From Cacajao melanocephalus (Eukaryota; Chordata; Mammalia; Primates; Pitheciidae), in NCBI GenBank assembly GCA_963573385.1, contig CAUYLG010026896.1, positions 1-64,000 on the forward strand: a DNA stretch of 64,000 bases. Direction: 5' to 3'. The translations under genes were made by a program, and so were the position numbers. Of the stretch, positions 1-12,064 are shown one piece after another (position 1 is the stretch's first letter; each line of letters begins with the position of its first letter). Below the pieces are notes generated by a model. That model did no database searches. It had not been told where the DNA came from and was given only the letters and a program-made list of their open reading frames with translations.

Positions 1-95
1 AGGCAGAGGTTGCAGTGAGCCAAGATTGCACCATTGCACTCCAGCCTGAGCAACAAGAGTAAGACTCTGTCAAAAGAAAAGAAAAGAAAAGCAGG
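1..95 (+). mobile_element. Alu 3' end, cut by the window edge
   Basis: The sequence matches the last part of the Alu right monomer, including the GCACTCCAGCCTGAG core and the AGACTCTGTC end. It finishes in an AAAAG-type A-rich tail. The rest of the element lies outside the window. Its presence marks the DNA as primate. Confidence 0.93.
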
Positions 96-440
96 AAAAC
101 CAGAGAACAATGTCTAAACAGAGAATGTTCATATAGAGATATAAAGTATAAAAAAGTACAAAACAGAAATTCTGATGTTGAAAATTAAAATACCAAAACC
201 TTATTAGATGGGTTTAATGGCAGATTTCAGCAGGCAGGAAAAAAAAAAATCAGTAAACTAGAAAACAGGTCAATCTAGGTTATCCCATCTGAGGAGCTGA
301 AAGGAAAACCAATGAAGAAAAATGAATACATCTGGCCTCATGAGGAAAGTGTAAAACTAAAAAATGAATAGAGCCTGTAAGACCTTTGGGACACCATAAA
401 ACATGCCAACATATTCATAATGGGAGTCCCAGAGGTAGAG

Positions 441-485
<45 letters not shown>

Positions 486-1488
486 GAAAACGGCAGAAAG
501 ACTACTTGAGGAAATAATGGCTTGAGATGTTCCCAAATTTTATGAGCAACATAAATCTACATATCCAAAAAGCTCAACAAACTTCAAGTAAAATAAACTC
601 AGAAATCCACATGAAGACACATAATTAAACTGTCAAAAGACAAAGAGGAAGTTGTGAAGCAGCAAAAGAGAAAAGACATCACATACCAGAGATTCTCAGT
701 AAGATTAACAGCTTGTTACTCATCAGAAACCAGGTAGGACAGAAAGCAGTAGGATGACACAAAGTTCTGGGGAGGGAGAAAGCTGTCAACAAAGAATTAT
801 GTATCTAGAAAAGTCATCCTTGATAATTAAGGATAAATTAAGTCATTCCCAGATAAACAAAATCTGAGAAAATTTATCACTAGTAGACCTACAAGAAATG
901 CTAAAGGGCATTCTTCAGATCTAAATAAAAGGAAATTATACAGAAATTCAAAACCAAACCAAAGAATAAAGAACACCAGGAAGGGTAATTATTTCTACAC
1001 AAGCACATATAAAAGCCAATATTATTCCATTTTGAGATTATAACTCCTGTTTTTAAAATACTATTCCAAAGATACATTTTCAAAATAGTAATTACAGAGA
1101 TATGTTAATGGGTACACAATGTAAAAAGATGAAATTTGTGATAATAACAACTATATAGGAGTAGGAAGGAGCAATATCAGAGCAGCATTTTGTATACGAT
1201 AGAAGCTAAGTTGATATGAATTCCAACTAGAGAGTTATAAATGTGAGATGTTAATTGTCATCCCCATGGTAACCAATAAGAAAGTAACTAAAAAATATAA
1301 AGAGAAAATTAGAAGGGAATCAAAACAAGACACTAGAAAAAAATCAATTAAACAAAAAAGAAGGCAGTAATGGAGAAAATAAGGAATAGAAAAAGATATA
1401 AGACCTATTTTAAAAAAATAGCAAAATGGCAAAAGTCACTATTTCTTATAAGTAATAACTTTTAATGTAAATGAGTTATACTATCTGG
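96..1488 (+). mobile_element. L1M-type LINE fragment, region upstream of ORF2
   Basis: This is sense-strand L1 sequence from the end of ORF1 through the ORF1-ORF2 gap to just before ORF2. Recognisable stretches include the CCCAGATAAACAAAATCTGAG region near 848 and GTTAATGGGTACACAATGTA near 1103. It is heavily mutated with no usable frame. The element stops at about 1488 where ERV-L sequence begins and resumes at about 5115, so the ERV-L inserted into it. Subfamily not resolved. Confidence 0.85.
441..482 (+). repeat. (CA)n microsatellite
   Basis: About 20 uninterrupted CA dinucleotides lie inside the L1 fragment. The length is likely polymorphic. Confidence 0.97.
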
Positions 1489-2971
<1,483 letters not shown>

Positions 2972-3262
2972 TGCTGGTTAATTTTATGTTAGATTGGTTG
3001 GACCATGGTGCCCAAATATATAGTCTTAATATTATTCTGGATGTTTCTGAGGTGGTATTTTTGGAAAAGATTAATATTTAAATCACTAAACTTTTAGCAA
3101 AGCAGATTGCCCTCCATAATGTGTGTGGGTCTCACCAAATCATTTGAAGTCTTTCCTAAAACAAAGACTGATCTCCCCTGAGCAAGAAGGAATTCGGCCA
3201 GCAGACTGCCTTTGGACTCAAGCTGTAACTCTTCCCTGAGTTTCCAGTTAGCTGGCTTAACC
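2972..3262 (+). mobile_element. MLT2 (ERV-L) LTR, first part
   Basis: The GGTTAATTTTATGT start and the following MLT2-like sequence mark the start of the 3' LTR of the ERV-L element. It is interrupted near 3262 by an ERV1-like LTR and completed at 4972-5114. The copy is old, with many substitutions from the consensus I recall. Confidence 0.7.
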
Positions 3263-4483
<1,221 letters not shown>

Positions 4484-4605
4484 TGAATTATACATAAGTA
4501 AATAAAACCTTGAAGCAATCGAAAAACCATTATACAAAAGGCAAAAGATTAGAAAAGACTTACTACCCTGGAGCCTAAGTAATAGAATTGAAAGCAAGTT
4601 TTTTT

Positions 4606-4640
4606 GTTTGGTTGGTTGGTTGGTTGGTTGGTTGGTTGGT
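4606..4640 (+). repeat. (GGTT)n microsatellite
   Basis: About eight GGTT units grade into the T-run of the next Alu. On the minus strand this is an AACC expansion of the Alu A-tail. Confidence 0.95.
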
Positions 4641-4740
4641 TTTTTTTGAGACAGAGTCTCATTCTGTTGCCCAGGCTGGAGTGCAGTGGCACAATCTTGG
4701 TTCACTGCAACCTTCACCTCCGGGGTTCAAGCGTTTCTCC
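4641..4740 (-). mobile_element. Truncated Alu, antisense
   Basis: T-run and about 90 bp of the Alu 3' monomer, ending at GGGTTCAAGCGTTTCTCC. The sequence beyond is the non-repetitive 3' end of the retrocopy. Confidence 0.92.
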
Positions 4741-4880
4741 TAAAAGCAGGGTTTTAAAATATAAGTCGTTTTATAAAACAGAAGAAAACACCACTGTGAT
4801 TGCCTTGTTTCCCAGAAGCTTTCAGACCCTGAGTGCATCAGTAAGATTTTCATAATTGTTATTTGTTTCATAGTTTGTAA

Positions 4881-4886
4881 AATAAA
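4881..4886 (+). promoter_or_regulatory. Polyadenylation signal of the retrocopied mRNA
   Basis: AATAAA sits 13 bases before the start of the A-run, the usual spacing for a cleavage site. It is a relic copied from the parent mRNA. Confidence 0.8.
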
Positions 4887-4908
4887 GAAAACACAGCAGA
4901 AAAAAAAA

Positions 4909-4922
4909 AAAGGTGGACTCTC
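4909..4922 (+). repeat. Target-site duplication, copy 2
   Basis: Identical to 3649-3662. Its leading A residues overlap the poly(A) tail of the retrocopy. Confidence 0.93.
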
Positions 4923-4971
4923 AACAAACTCAGAGCATGGCGCTTCTGTTTAAACTTGCTTGGGTATAACA
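4923..4971 (+). mobile_element. ERV1-like solo LTR, second part
   Basis: The continuation of the LTR at 3263-3662 after the retrocopy, ending GGGTATAACA. Boundary inferred from where MLT2 sequence resumes. Confidence 0.45.
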
Positions 4972-5114
4972 ATCTCATCAAATTTTGGACTTGCCAAGCC
5001 TCTACAATCACATGAGAAAATTCCTTAAGACAATTATATTTATATACACTCATACACAGGAAAACACACACACACACATCCTATTAATTTTTTCTAAGGA
5101 ACCCTGATTAATAC
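4972..5114 (+). mobile_element. MLT2 (ERV-L) LTR, second part
   Basis: The 3' portion of the LTR begun at 2972. It includes CTACAATCACATGAG, a short CA run, and the closing AACCCTGATTAATACAC typical of MLT2 ends. L1 sequence resumes directly after it. Confidence 0.7.
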
Positions 5115-6515
5115 ACTAAAATTAAAAGATGGAGATTGGCAGAATTGATTTTTTAAATGAGCCAATTATACACTGTCTTAAAGAAACCCTTTTAGATCCC
5201 CAGAGATTGAAAATAAAAGAATTTTAAAAATAATGACAGAAGTGGTAATATTAAAACAAAAATGTTTACTACAGACAAGGAAGAACATTTTATAATAACA
5301 AAATGGCCAAACCATCAGAAAGATATAAAAAGTATAAACATATATGCATCTACAACAATGTCCTAAAATACATGAAGAAAAAATTAACAGAATTGAAGAG
5401 AGAAATGTACAGTTCTACAATAATGATAGTTGGATACGTCAATCCCCCCACTTGCAATAATAAATGTAACTAGACCTATCTAACATATACAGAACGCTCT
5501 ATCCAACAACAGCATAGTACATATTTTTTTCAAGTGACCTGGAACAGTCTCAAGAATAGACCATATATTAAGACACAAAATAAGTCTCAATGCATTTTGA
5601 AACAATGAAGTCACATAAAATATTTTCTCCAACAATAATGAACTGAAACTTATAATAACCAAAGAAAAGCTGGAAAATTTTTTTTTAATGAAGAAATAAT
5701 ACACTCTTAATCAGTGGGCCAGTGAAGAAATCACAAGGAAAACTAGACAATATTTTGAGACAAATTGAAATGAAAATACAAGCTACCAACACTTACTGGA
5801 TTCACCAAAAGCAGTCTGAGAGAGAAATTTATAGTTCTAATTAAAAGTTTACGTTAAAAAATAAGATCTCAAGTTGATAATCTAATTTCACACCTTCAAG
5901 AATGAGGGGAAAAGAGCAACTAAACCCAAAACTAGCAGAAGTAGGAAATAACAAAATTAGAGAAAAGATAAATAAACTAGAGAATAGGAAATCAGTAGAG
6001 AATTAACAAAACCAAAAGTTGATTCTTTAAAAGATCAATAAATTTGACAAACCTATAGCTATACTGACCAGGAAAGAAAGAGAAAGAGAATACTCAAATT
6101 ACTAAAATCAGAAACTAAAGTGGTAACACTGCTACTGACTTTACAGAAATATAAAAAATTACGAGAATACGATAAAAAATTTTATGCCAAATAAGTTAGA
6201 TAATATAGATTAAATGGAAAAATTCCTAGAAATATGCAAACTACCAAAACTGACTCAAGAAGAAATAGAAAATCTGAGTAGATCTATAACAGGTAAGAAA
6301 ATTAGGTCAGTATTAAGAAACCTCTCAACAACAGCAAAAATAAAAGCCCAGGACTGAATGGTTTCACTGGTAAATGAAATATATGAAATTACAAGGGACC
6401 CCAAATAGCGAAAACACCATTGAAAAAGAAAAACAAAATTGGAGAACACACACTTTCCTATTTTAAAACTTAGTACAGTGCTTAGTGCAATGCTAATCAA
6501 AAGAGTGTGATACCA
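5115..6515 (+). mobile_element. L1M-type LINE, ORF2 region, continuation
   Basis: Sense-strand L1 ORF2 sequence (endonuclease to early reverse transcriptase region, then a jump near 6395 to C-terminal ORF2 sequence around 6440). Landmarks include GGAGATTGGCAGAATTGA at 5130 and ATAGACCATATATTAAG at 5556. It continues the fragment at 96-1488. Many stops and frameshifts are present. Confidence 0.85.
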
Positions 6516-7293
6516 GTTATAAGTATAAGATGTTTTATGTAAGCCCTCAGGATAACCATAAAGCAAAAGCCTATAATAGATACACAAAAGACGAAAAGAC
6601 AAAATTCAAAACAGTTGACTACAGAAAGCCACCAAAGCACAAAAGAAGAAAGGAACATAGGATCTACAAAACAACCAGAAAACAATAGCATGGCACTAGT
6701 AAGTCTTTACCCATCAATAATTACTTCAAATGTAATAGATTAAATTCTCCAATCAAAAGGAATACAGTGGATGAATGTATTTTTTTTAAGACCCAACTAC
6801 CAAAACTTATTGGACACAGCAAAAGAAATTCTACAAGGGCAATAAATGCCTCCATCTCAAAAGAAGAAAGATCTCAAATAAGCAATTTAGCATTACATCT
6901 CAACGAACTAGAAAAAGAACAAAACAAGCCTAAAGTTAGCAAAAAGAAGAAAATAACAGATTTGAGCAGAAAAAAATGAAACAATAACTGGAAAAACAAT
7001 AGAAAAGATCAACGAAACTAAGAGTTGTTTTTTAGGAAATTAAACAAAATTGATAAACACTTAGCTAAACTTTAAAAAAGGAAGATTCAAATAAAATCAG
7101 AAATCAAAGAAGAGATAATATAACTGACAGCACAAAGATACAAAGATAAGAAACTACTATGAGCAATTACATGCCAACAAATTGGACAACCTAGAAGAAA
7201 TAGATAAATTCCTAGAAACATATAACCTACCAAGACTGAATCATGAGGAAATTGGAAATCTGAAAAGATCAGTAATGGGTAAGGAGACTGAAT
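6516..7293 (+). mobile_element. Second L1 fragment, pre-ORF2 and ORF2
   Basis: The sequence restarts in the L1 region just upstream of ORF2 (CATCAATAATTACTTCAAAT near 6713). It then jumps inside ORF2 to the AATAAATGCCTCCATCTCAA region and continues to GAGACTGAATCAG. Restarting at an earlier L1 position shows a separate L1 copy or a rearrangement. A small open stretch at 6767-6979 is an ORF2 relic. Confidence 0.82.
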
Positions 7294-7394
7294 CAGCTCC
7301 AGGTAATACCAGACTACTAGAGGGAGGAACACTGGGGGGTCTTATGCTAGCTGCTTTCCATTGACATTTTCCTGGACTCTGGACCTAGAAACAA
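7294..7394 (+). repeat. 101-bp block repeated at 15317-15413, copy 1
   Basis: This segment interrupts L1 sequence and has a close partner at 15317-15413 in the same orientation (roughly nine of ten positions equal by hand alignment, with a 6-bp gap). I do not recognise it as a named repeat. Confidence 0.7.
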
Positions 7395-7670
7395 AATATG
7401 TAAATGAGTAAACAAAATGTGGCATGTCCCACAATAGACTATTATTCAACCATAAAAACTGAAGTACTGATACACATTAAAACATGGGCAAGCCTTGAAA
7501 ACATTATGCAAAGTGAAAGAAGGCATACACAAAAGGTCACACATTGTATGATTTCATTCCTTTGAAATATCTAGAATAGGAAAATCCATAGAGACAGAAG
7601 GCAGATTTGTCATTGTCAGGAGCTGGTGGGGAAGAAGCAGGGGGAGGAGACAAGATGGAATGAATGAACC
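7395..7670 (+). mobile_element. L1M-type LINE 3' end
   Basis: Sense L1 sequence around the ORF2 end and 3' UTR of old L1M families (GCAAGCCTTGAAAACATTATG and ATAGAGACAGAAGGCAGATT). No A-tail is seen. Confidence 0.75.
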
Positions 7671-7699
7671 TGCACTCAGGTTTCCAGCTGCCTCATCTT

Positions 7700-8140
7700 G
7701 ATAGAAAATGCTTGTGGGAGTTTTAAAACATAGTTCCAAAATATGTTGATACTCTCTCATTTATAGGCGAGTTCTTAGACCTCTCCACTAGCATCTGGGC
7801 TTAGTGACTGTTTAAGCAGTGAAATACAGAAGTGATGTTGTGTCACTTTCCAGGCTCAGGACTTAAAAACTGTCAACTTCTGCTTGCTGACTCTTGGAAT
7901 ACTCACTCTTGGAACCCAGATGCCATGCTGTGAGGAAGCCCAACATGCCCTAGGAAGAGGTCCATGTGGTGAGGAGTCAAGATGTCAAGCCAACTTGAGA
8001 GTCATGTGAGTCAGCCATCTTGGCAGGGCATCTTCCAGCTTTGTATCTGTGGACCTGGAGGCAGGCAGGATCTAACCACCAGCTGTCCCTCCACAGTGGC
8101 TCACATCCAAGAAGAACCAATGATTGAGGTCCAGTTAAGC
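7700..8140 (+). mobile_element. Old LTR-like repeat, probably MaLR/ERVL
   Basis: Sequence including CATCTGGGCTTAGTGACTG, CCATGCTGTGAGGAAGCCCA and TCATGTGAGTCAGCCATCTT resembles a common medium-frequency LTR-like repeat that I remember but cannot name with certainty. The 3' end appears truncated. Confidence 0.5.
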
Positions 8141-8193
8141 AGACCCTAAGACAAAGATTTCTGTGAAGATGTTGTATTAAAAACGAGCTCCCC

Positions 8194-8286
8194 TACTTTT
8201 TGATGGAGTTGTTTTTTTCTTACAAATAACAAGCTTGCACGTTCTGCATATGAACCCCAGAACTTAAAGTATAATTTAAAAAAAAA
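8194..8286 (+). mobile_element. Short L1P 3' end
   Basis: Two pieces of primate L1 3' UTR are joined: TTTTTGATGGAGTTGTTTT and the terminal AAGCTTGCACGTTCTGC through AACTTAAAGTATAAT, then an A-rich tail. Likely imperfect target duplication: AAAAACGAGCTCCC before, AAAAAGCTCCC after. The element is strongly 5' truncated with an internal deletion. Confidence 0.75.
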
Positions 8287-8299
8287 TAAAAAGCTCCCA

Positions 8300-9620
8300 G
8301 TAAAAAACCTAAGAGAATGGAGTAAGCAGAGCAAAGATTGGAAAGAAGCCAAGTTCACAGAGGGTAGCTTTCAGCAGGGTCATTCTGGAGTACAAGTTCC
8401 ATATAGAGGTGTCCCAACAGCAGGCAAAGGTGCTGGGCTCTTACTACTGGGTGAAGCCCTCCCAGCCCCAGGTCTGACCTGCCCTCGTGGTCTTCCTTGG
8501 TTATTCCCAGTGTAACACGGATATATACCTTCTTCAACTCCCCTCCTGTAGCTTCACATGAATCTTTGTCTCTCAATTTTTTGATTCGTCATCTTCGTTG
8601 GTTTTCATTTGGCAGTTGGCTAAGTGGAAGAATGAAACATTCTGCCCTTTGCCTCAACCACTTGGCATCCTAGTTAGCGTTTATGTAAAGTTTTGAATTT
8701 TTTTAATGCTAGTTGTATTTCTATAAATCCCTGGTTGGTGCTTTTAAAAAAAAAAAAAAGTGAGAGATCAGGCCAGACCTTGGGCTGGGAGGGAGATGCA
8801 AACTCCCAGGTACATCAAATTCACAAGACAAATGTAGAAGCAGCACAGAAGGGGTCAAACTAACCCAGCATATAGGACAGGGCATCGAGATCGTCTACTA
8901 CTACCTTTGTCTAATACACTCATCAAGTGTATTCAGTGCCCTTGCAATTTTGGAGAAGTCTGTGAAATCCCAAACTCGCCTAGATTTTCTACATGCGGAC
9001 AGAAACTGCTACCCAACCAGTAGGGCACTGGTCTTGCCCTGTAAGCCTGGTCTCATTCCCCAGTCTTGGGGGAAAAGTGCAAAGTGTCTTTGGTTTATGT
9101 CACCTCCACTGAACCTGCTTCCAGCCCTTCCTGCCATCTCAGACCCCTCAGACATCAGCCATAACCTCCTCATAGGCCTCAGAGACACAACAGTCTGCAG
9201 CCTGGCTTGTGTACTTGCTGAAGCTTATCTTACCTACCATTAAGGGGCCCGGGTTCATTCAATCCTTTTGGCCTTTCTTACGACATATATGCAAATAACC
9301 GCAGATGACGATAAACCTTACAAAAAGAAAATAAACAGGAATATCATAAATCAAAGAAACCCAGTGCTGAGTGTCCATTCCTGGTGGTCTGCTTGTCTTC
9401 ACAGTCCTGTTAGAGAAATGTTATGCCTATATTTTTTCAGTATGACCTACTATTACAGGAGCCAGATTCTGAGGCTAAAATAATAAAATACCACATTTTC
9501 TCAGATGGTCTGTCAAAGAGAAATTTTTCAGAACTCCACAGAGTGGGATTTAGCAGACATTTCAAAACAGTTGAAGCAGGGAGACTGTGTAAGCAACAAA
9601 CAAGACTTTGAAATACACAT
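8300..9620. other. Unique sequence with an A-run at 8747-8759
   Basis: No gene or repeat is recognised. The stretch ending in the A-run could be an old retrocopied 3' end because it is T/A rich and ends in A13, but I found no matching direct repeat, so that is only a possibility. Short open frames (for example 8950-9243 plus) lack any recognisable motif. Confidence 0.5.
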
Positions 9621-9622
9621 CC

Positions 9623-9682
9623 GCGAGTCTTTTTTTTTTTTTTTTTTTAAAGACTGGTCAAGTGCAGTAATATCTGTGAGTC
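9623..9682 (-). pseudogene. Very short Y1-RNA-like retroposed fragment with target duplication
   Basis: On the minus strand 9674-9648 reads TATTACTGCACTTGACCAGT near its end, close to the 3' terminus of human Y1 RNA as I remember it, followed by an A-run (T-run on plus, 9630-9647). The unit is bracketed by GCGAGTCT (9623-9630) and GTGAGTCT (9675-9682), which differ by one CpG-type C-to-T change. This fits an L1-mobilised, heavily 5'-truncated Y RNA copy of only about 27 nt. Confidence 0.6.
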
Positions 9683-11640
9683 TGTTACTCCACTTCGCCC
9701 AGCAGTGTCTGCTTGCAGCTTTGGGTGAGCAGTGAGAGATGAAATGCCAAGAAAGAAAGCAGTGTCTTTAGAGAGGATTGGAAGGCCAAGCTTGGCATAA
9801 AAACGGGTTTGGAAGAAGATTTGTTGAAAGTTCCCTGCTCCTGCCCGGCTGCTTGGACACACTGGAGAGGGGGATGCTGCCAGTGCTGGGCCACAGGCAA
9901 GGCAGGGCAGTCTCCCAAGCTGGGAGGAAAGCAAGACGGCTGGATCTGGCAGTGCAGCCCTAAGGCTGGAGCTACTCAGAGGGACCCAGGAAAGCGGCGA
10001 GGGTTGGGCTTTTGCTCATAGGTCTGCGGGGATTTCGAGGGCCTGAAGTGAGCCCAGCAGGCCTGCAGCCTCATGGGGGTTCCAGAGAGTGAAGCTGAGA
10101 TGGCACAGGCAGAAGTGCCTGGGAGAAGGCCTCATGCCCGGCACCCAAGGGAACCAGGACCCAGGACCTGTATGCCACCACTCACCCTATCACTGCCCCG
10201 GCCCCCAGCATCTTGACGGGATCTGTTCAGGCCCCCAGATTTCAGGTGCAAATCCTGGGGAAGGAAAGATGAAGTATGAAAGAAAAAAAGGTGCCAACCT
10301 CCAAGCGTGCAAAAAAAAAAAAAAAAACCAGATTGGCCGAATGATCTTGAATTAAGTTTCTACTGTGGGAGGAAATGAGAGTCCTGGATAGAAATGAAGT
10401 TACAGAAAGGATTTCATGCACATTGGGGATTGGGGTTGAGAAATCTATACCCAATTAGGGTACCTAGCCAGTGCCCGGTGAATGAGCAGTCTAATACACA
10501 GCCAATATTCTCCCCAAGGTCATGGTGTTTTGATAATGATCATTTGGGAGGGTCTGTCTTCTCTGATCCTACTCTAGTCTCCCTTAAAATAAATAAACAA
10601 GGCTTTCCTTTTCCATAGACTTTCTTGCACTCCCTCACAATCTTCCCCATCTCTCAAGGGGAAAAAAAAATGTGCAAAGCACACCTCCTGTGCATTTTCA
10701 TCTCCTTCCTTTGGCTTCTGTCCCAGGCAACCCCAAGGGCTGGGGGTAAGAGTTGCTACAGCTGCCATGTCTTCCCAGCTGCAGGCCACACTCTGTCTGG
10801 GACACTGGAGAAGCACAGCCCACATGTCCTGGAGTGGAGTGAATTAATTGGGTCAACAACTGCTGGGGCGTCCCTCACACCATTACCTCAGAGAAAGAGA
10901 TCCTGTGCCAGACTGGGCTTTTGGTGAGTGTTTGAACTGAGGTCATTCCACCCTCCAACCGTAAAGGCTCAGGAGCTGTACCTCCTGACATACACGCACC
11001 CCATTCAAAGAGCACCTTAGCAACCCAGGGTTGTGGAGGAGCAGGAATGAAGGGGGCAGTTGTAACAGGTTGAGACCCAGGGATTGGAACTTGAGGATCA
11101 CCTGCTTCACACTATGTGCCCCATCAGGTGAGATACAGGGAGTCACTAGATACAAATATATTACACGCCGGATATCAATGAAATGTTCCTTGTTAGTTTT
11201 AACAACCCTCTAAGATCACAGTAAAACATTTAAGATGTGTAAATGCAACACAGCATTTGTCCCGGGGAATAAAGCACTAGACATTACCTTACTCCTTGAA
11301 ATCTTAACTTTTAGAATACCTAATGTCAAGTTTTATTTATCATGGAGGTCTATTTGCCACTTTTCCTAACTTTCTTTCAAAAACCTGTTTATATACACTC
11401 TCCCATTCATTGCAAGAAATAACCAGTGAGCTTGCTATGATGCTTTCTGCTACTCACCTTTTAACAGATATGAAGTGTCTTGGCTGAAATCACCCAGCTG
11501 TCTAGGAAGGCAAAAACCACAGGCTGGGATAGACTCTCCAGAGTCAGCGGGAAAGTGGGAGGGCCTCCACCAGAGAGGATGTGAACAAGATTTTAAAAGA
11601 AACAGGAAACAGTCCATTGCAGCTTTAAAATCTTCATTTT
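9683..11640. other. Unique GC-moderate sequence, no gene recognised
   Basis: Several overlapping short open frames on both strands (9647-9934 minus, 10625-10927 plus) show no known domain and no paired splice signals that I can support. A 16-bp A-run at 10311-10326 ends a purine-rich stretch. The flanking AT content rises after 11150. Confidence 0.5.
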
Positions 11641-11652
11641 AAAATACACCAG

Positions 11653-12064
11653 TGTGTTAGTCCATTTTGCATTGCCATAAAGGAATACCTGGGGCAGTGT
11701 ATAAAGAAAAGAAGTTTATTTGGGTCACCATTCTGCAGACCATGTGAGAAGCATAGTGCCAGCATCTGCTTCTGCTGAGGCCTCAGGAAGCTTCCATTCA
11801 TGGCGGAAGGCAAAGGGTGAGCAGGTATGTCACATGGTGAGAGAGGAAGCAAGAGGGAAGGGAGCAGGTCCAGGCTGTTTACACAACAGCTATAACATGA
11901 ACTAATGGAGCGAGAACTCACTCACTACCATGAGGAGGTCACCAAGCCATTCATGAAGGGTTCACCACCCAGGACCCAAACACCTCCCACCCAGCCCCAC
12001 CTCCAACATGAGAGATCACATTTCAACATGAGATTTGGAGGGGACAGACATCCAAACTATATTA
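11653..12064 (-). mobile_element. MST-type MaLR 3' LTR, antisense provirus
   Basis: Begins TGTGTTAGTCCATTTTGCAT and shows the landmarks of MSTB-like LTRs on the minus strand (AAGCTTCCATTCATGGCGGA, CAACATGAGATTTGGAGGGG). Preceded by ACCAG (11648-11652), matched by GCCAG after the other LTR, a likely 5-bp target duplication. A polypurine-tract complement (CCATTCCCGGTCCCCC) follows it. Confidence 0.9.

Noticed and set aside
8300..8759. Possible retrocopy ending in A13
   Set aside because: No polyadenylation signal at correct spacing and no matching target duplication found.
10233..10333. Possible A-tailed retroposon with CCAGATT direct repeats
   Set aside because: Only 7 bp repeat, likely chance; inserted text not recognisable.
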